NCBI GenBank assembly: GCA_003456765.1
Contig: DMOT01000130.1
Location: 1 to 7,098, forward strand
Origin: Bacillota bacterium
GTDB taxonomy: Bacteria; Bacillota; DTU025
Reading direction: 5' to 3'
Length of the DNA stretch: 7,098 bases
Numbering within the stretch: position 1 is the first letter of the stretch; each line of letters starts with the position of its first letter. Shown piece by piece: positions 1 through 5,465 of the stretch. The position numbers were made by a program, and so were the translations under genes. Below the pieces are notes generated by a model, which was given only the letters and a program-made list of their open reading frames with translations, had not been told where the DNA came from and did not search any database.

Positions 1-1
1 G

Positions 2-1009
2 TTCGAGATCATGCGAAACCTCACCAGGCAGGGCAAATCGATCATATTCATCAGCCACAAGCTTAAAGAGGTGCTCGACATATCAGATCATGTAACTGTG
101 CTCAGGCGGGGCAAGTCAATCGGCACTGTTGCGACTCCAGGGACTACTCAGCAGGAACTGGCGAAAATGATGGTGGGCCGCGATGTAGAACTCGTTGTTG
201 AAAAAGGCCCTGCAAGCCCAGGTGAGAGCATACTGGAGATAGATACACTACATGTGCTCGATCACCGGCATCTTCCTGCAGTGCGAGGAGTCTCGTTTTC
301 AGTGCGAGCAGGTGAGATCCTTGGGATTGCAGGTGTTGATGGAAACGGTCAGAGTGAGCTTGTGGAGGCCATAACGGGGATGCGCCGACCATCATCTGGA
401 CGCGTTGTGATAAACGGCCGTGATGTGACTGGAGTTCCCCCGCGGCAAGTCTTCGAATCCGGAGTGGTTCACATACCGTCTGACCGCCACCGCCACGGGC
501 TTATCCTCGATTTCACAGTTGCAGAGAACATGGTGCTCCAGACTTACTACAGGCCTCCGTTCAGCAAGCGGGGAGAGCTTGACTGGGAGACCATCCATCA
601 AGAGGCGCGTCGGCTGATTGAGGAGTTCGATGTGCGAACTCCAAGCGAGAAGGTTGCGGCTGGGTCTCTGTCAGGAGGAAACCAGCAGAAAGTAATAGTT
701 GCCAGGGAGCTTTCGCGGAAGCCTGAGTTGATAGTGGCTGCTCAGCCTACACGGGGGCTTGACGTTGGCGCCATCGAGTTTGTTCACAGAAAACTGATAG
801 AGGCAAGGGATGACGGAAAAGCTGTTCTCCTTGTCTCACTTGAGCTTGATGAGATCATGGCCCTGGCAGATAGAATTGCAGTGATCTATGAAGGCGAGAT
901 AGTCGGCATAGCTGATCCTGATACTGTAACAGAAGAAGAGCTGGGCTTGATGATGGCAGGGGCAATGCGCGGTCCGCAGCACAAGGCGGCAGGAGGCGAG
1001 AGCAGATGA
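2..1009 (+). CDS. BMP/nucleoside-type ABC importer, ATP-binding protein (5' partial)
   Basis: This is the cytoplasmic ATPase of an importer for nucleosides or a related small substrate, of the YufO/NupO/RbsA double-ATPase kind. The frame is open from base 2, so the gene starts upstream. About 335 residues are visible, against roughly 500 for the family. Numbering from the Met at base 11, the end of domain 1 shows the switch histidine in FISHKL (H16). Domain 2 has a Walker A-like GVDGNGQS (108-115), signature LSGGNQQ (220-226), and Walker B/D-loop region LIVAAQPTRGLD (240-251). Domain 2 is degenerate: Gln replaces the Walker A Lys, Gln245 sits at the catalytic Glu position, and no switch His is present in VSLELDEI. 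Such asymmetry is known in this family. The stop overlaps the first permease by 4 bases (ATGA). The permeases beside it argue for a BMP-type system over a ribose importer. The substrate cannot be fixed from sequence. Confidence 0.93.
   Translation, partial: FEIMRNLTRQGKSIIFISHKLKEVLDISDHVTVLRRGKSIGTVATPGTTQQELAKMMVGRDVELVVEKGPASPGESILEIDTLHVLDHRHLPAVRGVSFSVRAGEILGIAGVDGNGQSELVEAITGMRRPSSGRVVINGRDVTGVPPRQVFESGVVHIPSDRHRHGLILDFTVAENMVLQTYYRPPFSKRGELDWETIHQEARRLIEEFDVRTPSEKVAAGSLSGGNQQKVIVARELSRKPELIVAAQPTRGLDVGAIEFVHRKLIEARDDGKAVLLVSLELDEIMALADRIAVIYEGEIVGIADPDTVTEEELGLMMAGAMRGPQHKAAGGESR
991..996 (+). promoter_or_regulatory. ribosome binding site of permease 1
   Basis: AGGAGG lies inside the end of the ATPase gene, 9 bases before the ATG at 1006. 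It favours that start over the second ATG at 1012, which would be 15 bases away. Confidence 0.7.
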
Positions 1010-2103
1010 GCATGAACAGCAAAAGCAAAGCGTGGTGGCGTGAGCTGCTTGTCCCTGTTATTGCAGTACTCGTAGGGCTGGCGATAGGGGCGGTCTTCAT
1101 GCTATTTACGGGTGCCAATCCCCTTGATGCCTATGGCGCATTGCTCAGCGGTTGTTTTGGCTCGCCGGTGAATCTCTCGGAGACGATCGTCTATGTTACG
1201 CCCCTCATATGTACCGGCCTTTCAATCGCAGTAGCGTTTCGTGCAGGCTTGTTTAATATTGGTGCAGAGGGCCAGATGATAGTGGGTATGCTGGCGTCTG
1301 CTATCGTCGGTTATACCCTCACCGGGCTGCCGCGCATAATCCATCTTCCCCTTACGATCCTGTCGGGCATGGTTGCTGGCGGGCTTTGGGCTGCGGTTCC
1401 AGGCTACCTGAAGGCCAAATTCGGAGTGCATGAAGTAGTGAATAGCATCATGATGAACTACATCGCCTTATATTTCTCCCACTATCTGGTTAATGGTCCG
1501 ATCAAGGATCCGAATTTGGCATCTCCATATAGCCCTGAGATTGCAGATGCCGCCAAGCTATGGAGGTTTGTCGGCGGGCATGGATCTGAGTTCAGAGTGA
1601 ACTCCGGGATCATAATTGCGGTTGTCGCAGCCATTCTCATCTATCGCCTGCTCTACAAGACGACGAAGGGGTATGAGATAAGGGCGGTGGGTCTCAATCC
1701 GGAAGCTGCACGATATGCAGGCATTGACGTTTCGGCCGCCATGGCAAGGTCAATGCTTATCGCTGGTTCCATGGCTGGTCTGGCAGGTGCCATACAGGTG
1801 TGCGGAATTCAGTACAAGTTCCTCGACCTTTTCGCTTTCGAAGGCTTTGGATTTGATGGCATAGCCGTAGCATTGCTTGCAAAGGGCAACCCGTACGGCA
1901 TCCTGGCGGCAGCTTCACTCTTTGGAGTGCTGAACAGGGGTTCACAGATGATGCAGCTGTTGGCAACGGTTCCAAAGGAGACTGCAGGCATTATCCAGGC
2001 CTCAGTAGTGTTTTTGGTGGCTGCCGAAGGGATTGTCGAGGGCTGGCTTCCAATTCGCCGCATGGCGAAGCTGGACGTTGCTGGGAAGGAGGAGACGCGT
2101 TAA
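1006..2103 (+). CDS. BMP/nucleoside-type ABC importer, permease 1 (NupP/YufP-like)
   Basis: A 365-residue inner-membrane permease of the BPD_transp_2 family, the larger of the two channel subunits in BMP-dependent nucleoside importers. The N terminus is short and basic (KSKAWWRE), followed by a first membrane helix at about 14-34. Family marks are FNIGAEGQ (83-90) and the cytoplasmic coupling loop [13 protein letters not shown] (228-240), which is expected to contact the ATPase. Further helices include about 200-216, 248-266 and 329-341, and the conserved stretch [16 protein letters not shown] lies at 281-296. The length is normal for the family. The start overlaps the ATPase stop by 4 bases, indicating translational coupling. 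The gene ends 1 base before the next permease, so the two subunits are probably made together as a heterodimer. Subunit type is secure; nucleoside as substrate is inferred from family resemblance. Confidence 0.93.
   Translation: MSMNSKSKAWWRELLVPVIAVLVGLAIGAVFMLFTGANPLDAYGALLSGCFGSPVNLSETIVYVTPLICTGLSIAVAFRAGLFNIGAEGQMIVGMLASAIVGYTLTGLPRIIHLPLTILSGMVAGGLWAAVPGYLKAKFGVHEVVNSIMMNYIALYFSHYLVNGPIKDPNLASPYSPEIADAAKLWRFVGGHGSEFRVNSGIIIAVVAAILIYRLLYKTTKGYEIRAVGLNPEAARYAGIDVSAAMARSMLIAGSMAGLAGAIQVCGIQYKFLDLFAFEGFGFDGIAVALLAKGNPYGILAAASLFGVLNRGSQMMQLLATVPKETAGIIQASVVFLVAAEGIVEGWLPIRRMAKLDVAGKEETR
2086..2094 (+). promoter_or_regulatory. ribosome binding site of permease 2
   Basis: AAGGAGGAG lies in the tail of permease 1, 10-12 bases before the ATG at 2105. 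It settles the start there. The frame is open back to an ATG at 2033, but that would add a basic 24-residue stretch lying wholly inside the permease 1 gene and unlike a family N terminus. Confidence 0.75.
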
Positions 2104-2104
2104 G

Positions 2105-3043
2105 ATGGAGTTCCTGTATTTCATGGCTGATGCATTGGCTACGACTGTATCCCTAGCTGCGCCTCTGATACTGACAGCCATGGGCGGGGTGTTCTCAGAG
2201 AGGTCGGGCGTGGTCAATATAGGGTTAGAAGGCATGATGCTGATCGGCTCATTCATGGGCGTTCTCTTCTCCCACCTGACTGGCAACGCATGGTTAGGCT
2301 TCTGGTTAGGTGCTCTTTCGGGAGCTGTTGTAGCTGCCTTACATGCATGGGTATGCATACGGCACCGCGCTAACCAGACTGTGTCAGGCGTGGCGATAAA
2401 CATACTTGGGGCTGCGCTAACGGGTTACTTGCTCAGAGCCATATTCCATAGGGCTGGGCAGACTGAGCCGGTTCCCGGCCTTGCGTCATGGACTATTCCG
2501 TTTTTGAAGAATGTCCCGCTTATTGGTGATATTTTCTATAGGAATATGCCTCCCGTGTACATTGCGTTCATAGTGGTGATAATCGCCCAGATAGTGATCT
2601 TCAAGACACCGCTCGGCTTGAGAATAAGGGCTTGTGGTGAACACCCGGAGGCTGCGGATACAGTTGGAGTGAACGTTTCGGGCATTAGGTATCTATGTGT
2701 GATATTGAGCGGATTTCTCGCAGGAATGGGAGGGGTCACTCTATCCCTTGGCCAGCTGTCTCTATTCAGAGAGGGCATGAGTGCGGGCAAGGGATTCATA
2801 GCTCTGGCGGCAGTCATCTTCGGTAGGTGGACTCCGGTCGGGGCGATGTGGGCCTCACTCCTGTTCGGTCTTGCGGATGGACTTCAGCTGACGGCACAAA
2901 ACTGGGGCTTTACTGCAATACCAAGAGAGTTCTTGATCATGACGCCGTACATTGTCACAATGGCGGCATTGGCAGGAATAATCGGGCGGTCGGTTCCTCC
3001 GGCTGCAAGTGGCAAGCCCTATGTCAGACGGGGCGGCGCCTGA
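2105..3043 (+). CDS. BMP/nucleoside-type ABC importer, permease 2 (NupQ/YufQ-like)
   Basis: A 312-residue inner-membrane permease, the smaller partner of permease 1 in the same BPD_transp_2 family. The ATG at 2105 follows a strong ribosome binding site and gives the usual N terminus ([14 protein letters not shown]), with a first helix at about 8-28. The family signature [16 protein letters not shown] spans 30-45. The coupling loop [14 protein letters not shown] (176-189) matches the [10 protein letters not shown] loop of permease 1 and probably binds the ATPase. The segment [20 protein letters not shown] (221-240) is typical of this subunit. The gene begins 1 base after permease 1 ends and is the last gene of the transporter block. 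No terminator with a following T run is visible after it. Identity is firm; substrate is inferred. Confidence 0.93.
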   Translation: MEFLYFMADALATTVSLAAPLILTAMGGVFSERSGVVNIGLEGMMLIGSFMGVLFSHLTGNAWLGFWLGALSGAVVAALHAWVCIRHRANQTVSGVAINILGAALTGYLLRAIFHRAGQTEPVPGLASWTIPFLKNVPLIGDIFYRNMPPVYIAFIVVIIAQIVIFKTPLGLRIRACGEHPEAADTVGVNVSGIRYLCVILSGFLAGMGGVTLSLGQLSLFREGMSAGKGFIALAAVIFGRWTPVGAMWASLLFGLADGLQLTAQNWGFTAIPREFLIMTPYIVTMAALAGIIGRSVPPAASGKPYVRRGGA

Positions 3044-3357
3044 TTCGTCCATGTGACGGGTACTGCCCACGCGCCCACGCGCCGGCGTGCAGGCATGCTC
3101 GAGATTGAATGACGGAGGATGCTTGCGCAACAGGTGGGGCAAGATGCCTCTGATCGCGATCTAAGGTTGCGGCTGTCAAAATTGAGCGAAAGGCGATCCT
3201 CCTTTTTTGCGGGCCGGGATCGCCTTTCATGCGTGCTATGGTGGCAGGGGACTGTTTCGCTGCCATTCGGCACTCCGCTCTGCACGCGGCTCTGGGGATG
3301 CCGGGCCGACTTGAGCCGGGGTGTCGAAATACAGAGGATTTATGGCGGTTTGGTGGA
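3044..3357. other. 314-base gap between the transporter block and rlmN
   Basis: No convincing protein gene lies here. Contents in order: a tandem octamer GCCCACGC GCCCACGC (3065-3080) whose last five bases can form a short hairpin with GCGTG; a GGAGG (3114-3118) directly against an ATG (3119) that opens an 80-codon frame ending at 3361; a 10-bp palindrome GATCGCGATC (3152-3161); a 12-bp inverted repeat (3188-3228) with T6 in the loop; and a 6-bp hairpin TGGCAG/CTGCCA (3242-3265). I see no convincing -35/-10 pair, no T-box or other known riboswitch, and no tRNA. The region may hold the end of the transporter transcript and the leader of rlmN. Confidence 0.6.
3188..3228. repeat. 12-bp perfect inverted repeat, 17-base loop
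   Basis: GAAAGGCGATCC (3188-3199) pairs perfectly with GGATCGCCTTTC (3217-3228), and one G-T pair can extend the stem inward. The loop holds a T6 run at 3203-3208. On neither strand is the stem followed by a T run, so it is not a textbook intrinsic terminator. It could still stop or slow transcription after the transporter block, stabilise an mRNA end, or be one copy of a dispersed palindromic repeat. Confidence 0.7.
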
Positions 3358-4446
3358 ATGATTAAGACTGTGGACATAAAGAGCATGTCATATGAGGAAT
3401 GCAGAAACTTATTTGCTTCGTTGGGCGAGCCGGCGTACAGGGCCGACCAGGTTCTCGAGTGGCTTCATGGCAGGCAAGTCACGTCATACGATGAGATGAC
3501 GAACCTCCCTGGCTCTCTCCGTCGGGCACTTGCAGAGGCAAGCCCTTTGTGTGCTCCCGAGGTCTTGGCCGTGCAGTCGTCGGCCGAAGGCACTACCAAG
3601 TACCTAATAGGGCTGGCCGATGGCAATGCAGTCGAGACGGTGCTGATGGAGCATGACTATGGGCTAAGCCTGTGCGTTTCATCCCAGGTCGGCTGTGCGA
3701 TGGGCTGCGCCTTTTGTGCGTCAGGCCTCGGAGGCCTTGTCAGAAACTTGACGTGCGGCGAAATGGTAGATCAGATACTGGCAGTGAGTTTGGATATTGC
3801 CACCGGCAGTCAGGACAGGCGGGTTGGCTCAGTCGTCATGATGGGAAGCGGAGAGCCATTGGCCAACTACGACAACGTATTGAAGTTCGTGAGGCTGATA
3901 AACTGGAAGCGGGGATATGGGATTGGCTACAGGCGCATCACCATCTCGACGTGTGGAATCGTGCCGGGCATACACAGGCTTGCTGAAGAAGGGCTTCCGG
4001 TAACGCTTTCGGTATCCCTTCATGCTCCTGACGACTCCACGAGGTCTTCGCTGATGAAGATAAATGAGGTTTATCCCATTGGCCAGCTAATTGATGCCTG
4101 TACGGATTATGCGGATTCAACGGGAAGGCGCGTTACATACGAGTACTGCCTGATTGGGGGAGTCAACGACTCGAAAGCCCATGCCGAATCCCTTGCCAGC
4201 CTGGTGAGGGGCACACTATGTCATGTGAACATAATACCGCTCAATCCAGTGGAGGAGACCGGGTTTGTTCGTCCCTCACGGGAGGCGATTGATGCGTTTG
4301 CCAGCACACTTCGTTTTGCAGGAATTGAGACTACTATCAGGCGTGAAATGGGAGCCGACATAGATGCAGCCTGTGGCCAGCTACGGCGCAGGTGGGGTCG
4401 GGGCGAGGGCGAACGAGCCTCCGACAAGAGGCGAGGAAAGGGGTAG
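3358..4446 (+). CDS. rlmN: 23S rRNA (adenine2503-C2)-methyltransferase / tRNA A37 C2-methyltransferase RlmN
   Basis: A 362-residue radical-SAM enzyme that methylates C2 of A2503 in 23S rRNA and of A37 in some tRNAs. All key residues are present: the iron-sulfur motif CAMGCAFC (Cys113, Cys117, Cys120), Cys106 in LCVSSQVGC (matching E. coli Cys118), and Cys339 in DIDAACGQL (the methyl-carrying Cys, E. coli Cys355). MGSGEPLANYDNV at 162-174 is the SAM-binding GEP region, and LSVSLHAPDD at 217-226 is a further family motif. The frame is open back to 3229, but homologues begin near this ATG and the extra 43 residues look non-coding. GGCGG (3344-3348) is a weak ribosome binding site 9 bases upstream. 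A basic tail from about 345 is unconserved in appearance. rlmN next to a PP2C phosphatase gene matches Bacillus rlmN-prpC. Confidence 0.96.
   Translation: MIKTVDIKSMSYEECRNLFASLGEPAYRADQVLEWLHGRQVTSYDEMTNLPGSLRRALAEASPLCAPEVLAVQSSAEGTTKYLIGLADGNAVETVLMEHDYGLSLCVSSQVGCAMGCAFCASGLGGLVRNLTCGEMVDQILAVSLDIATGSQDRRVGSVVMMGSGEPLANYDNVLKFVRLINWKRGYGIGYRRITISTCGIVPGIHRLAEEGLPVTLSVSLHAPDDSTRSSLMKINEVYPIGQLIDACTDYADSTGRRVTYEYCLIGGVNDSKAHAESLASLVRGTLCHVNIIPLNPVEETGFVRPSREAIDAFASTLRFAGIETTIRREMGADIDAACGQLRRRWGRGEGERASDKRRGKG
4437..4443 (+). promoter_or_regulatory. ribosome binding site of the 64-residue membrane protein
   Basis: AAAGGGG lies in the last codons of rlmN, 10 bases before the ATG at 4454. 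It supports that short start over an in-frame ATG at 4364, deep inside rlmN. Confidence 0.55.
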
Positions 4447-4453
4447 GTCAGAC

Positions 4454-4648
4454 ATGGTTCGTGTTGCGCTGGCAGCTCTCAGGCTAGCTTGCGTAGTTGT
4501 GCTGTACATCTTCCTTTACCGCGTCTGCCGGGTGCTCGTTCTCGATGCTTCGAGTGATGGTGCGTCCCATTCTACAAGCATCGAGCAGGTCTTCAATCAT
4601 CGATCAGCTGAGGATTCGCCTGATGCTGGTGTAGATGACGTAGTTTGA
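4454..4648 (+). CDS. small single-helix membrane protein, FhaB-anchor-like, no FHA domain
   Basis: A 64-residue protein with one predicted membrane helix (about 4-22, VALAALRLACVVVLYIFLY). An Arg-containing stretch (RVCR) and a hydrophilic, acidic tail rich in Ser and Asp follow. It starts 7 bases after rlmN, with a purine-rich ribosome binding site, and fills the space before the phosphatase gene. By eye the pattern ALRLACVVVLYIFLYRVCRV, followed by LVLD, resembles the N-terminal anchor of FhaB proteins from actinobacterial and deep Firmicutes wall clusters (leucine-rich helix, VxR, then Asp). FhaB then carries an FHA phosphothreonine-binding domain, but here the gene stops and there is no room for one. 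It may be a trimmed FhaB, an independent small partner of the SEDS/PBP pair, or a chance resemblance. Its coding status rests on position, start signal and helix; function is unknown. Confidence 0.62.
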   Translation: MVRVALAALRLACVVVLYIFLYRVCRVLVLDASSDGASHSTSIEQVFNHRSAEDSPDAGVDDVV

Positions 4649-4670
4649 GATTGTGCATGCTATCCTGGAT

Positions 4671-4677
4671 GGGGTGA
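4671..4677 (+). promoter_or_regulatory. ribosome binding site deciding the phosphatase start
   Basis: GGGGTGA matches the anti-Shine-Dalgarno complement GAGGTGA at six of seven bases. It lies 8 bases before TTG 4686 and 5 before TTG 4683. The upstream GTG at 4653 has no such site, and the GTG at 4674 lies within this one. Confidence 0.5.
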
Positions 4678-4685
4678 GAGACTTG

Positions 4686-5465
4686 TTGGTTGGGTTTGCT
4701 ACCGATGTGGGCCTAGTGCGCGACCGTAACGAGGATGCGTATTTTGCCGCTTCCAGATGTTACGCTGTGGCTGACGGTATGGGCGGGCACAAGGCTGGCG
4801 AGGTAGCATCCAAGATTGCAATTGAAGTTGTTGCATCGGAGTATGGGGAGAGAGGTTCAGCCGCTTTCGACATTGCAAACTGTATTGGCAAGGCGAACCA
4901 CAGGGTGATCCAGGCATCGCGAAACCGCGACGAGCTTGAGGGAATGGGCACTACTCTGACGGTCGTCACCCTTTGTGAGGGAGTCTTGAAAGTTGGCCAT
5001 GTTGGCGACTCCCGGGCCTACCTGATCCGTGCAGACTCTATCGTCCAACTTACCGATGACCATTCGGTAGTTGGCGAGTTGCTCCGATCCGGACTGCTAA
5101 CTCCTGAGGAAGCGGAATGCCATCCCGGGCGACATGCTATTACAAGGGCGCTCGGATTCTCTGAGAACCTTGACATAGACATAGGCGAACGCCAGCTCAT
5201 GCCCGGGGATGCCGTATTGCTCTGCACTGACGGACTGCACGACATTGTTTCAGATGATGAGATAGCCAGGACGGTCGGTATGTCGAATGATCCTGACAAG
5301 GCATGTATGGGACTTGTGAAGCTGGCTCGGGCGCGCGGCGGACATGACAACATAACTGTGGTCATTGTCCGGATTGAGGAATCTGATGTTCCGTCTTCGA
5401 GTCTCCTTGTGCCGGAGCCTTTGGATGCCTCTGGCGCTTCAGATTCAGGAGGGCGCAGCCCATGA
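4686..5465 (+). CDS. prpC: PP2C-family Ser/Thr protein phosphatase (PrpC/PstP/Stp type)
   Basis: A cytoplasmic metal-dependent phosphatase of about 259 residues that removes phosphate from Ser and Thr. Its usual partner is a PASTA kinase (PrkC/PknB) controlling wall synthesis and division. Numbering from the TTG at 4686, the motifs are: R12 with NED 15-17, metal site DGMGGHKAGE (30-39), GMGTT (86-90), VGDSRAYL (106-113), TDDHS (123-127), CTDG (180-183, Asp182 a metal ligand) and GGHDNIT (218-224, Asp221 a metal ligand). The set is complete, so it should be active. The start is uncertain: TTG 4686 or 4683 gives a family-like N terminus and has a ribosome binding site; GTG 4653 adds 11 residues without one. 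A roughly 30-residue Ser/Pro-rich tail follows the domain. The stop overlaps the SEDS gene by 4 bases. The symbol follows Bacillus synteny; pstP would be the actinobacterial name. Confidence 0.92.
   Translation: MVGFATDVGLVRDRNEDAYFAASRCYAVADGMGGHKAGEVASKIAIEVVASEYGERGSAAFDIANCIGKANHRVIQASRNRDELEGMGTTLTVVTLCEGVLKVGHVGDSRAYLIRADSIVQLTDDHSVVGELLRSGLLTPEEAECHPGRHAITRALGFSENLDIDIGERQLMPGDAVLLCTDGLHDIVSDDEIARTVGMSNDPDKACMGLVKLARARGGHDNITVVIVRIEESDVPSSSLLVPEPLDASGASDSGGRSP
5447..5452 (+). promoter_or_regulatory. ribosome binding site of the SEDS gene
   Basis: AGGAGG inside the last codons of the phosphatase gene, 9 bases before the ATG at 5462. Together with the ATGA overlap it supports both reinitiation and direct initiation at the SEDS gene. 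Confidence 0.65.

Noticed and set aside
2033..2104. 24-residue upstream extension of permease 2
   Set aside because: It lies entirely inside permease 1 in another frame, is basic and non-family-like, while a strong ribosome binding site points to the ATG at 2105.
2002..2403. 133-codon open frame on the minus strand across the permease junction
   Set aside because: It is a shadow of the two permease genes with no start signal or motif of its own.
3065..3080. Tandem GCCCACGC octamer as a repeat array
   Set aside because: Only two copies in a GC-rich stretch; too little to call a repeat element or CRISPR.
3188..3228. Textbook Rho-independent terminator
   Set aside because: No T run follows the stem on either strand; the T6 is in the loop.
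3311..3344. Possible promoter for rlmN (TTGAGC followed by GATTTAT)
   Set aside because: The spacing and the -10 match are poor, and no other support exists.
3229..3357. 43-residue upstream extension of RlmN
   Set aside because: It starts at the edge of the inverted repeat, has no ribosome binding site, and RlmN homologues begin near residue 1 of the ATG at 3358.
3024..3386. 120-codon open frame on the minus strand across the gap
   Set aside because: It overlaps the ends of two confident genes, is Arg/Pro/Ser-rich in a way typical of antisense frames, and has no recognisable motif.
4653..4685. GTG start for the phosphatase at 4653
   Set aside because: No Shine-Dalgarno-like site precedes it, and the family N terminus begins close to the RxxNED motif; kept only as an alternative.
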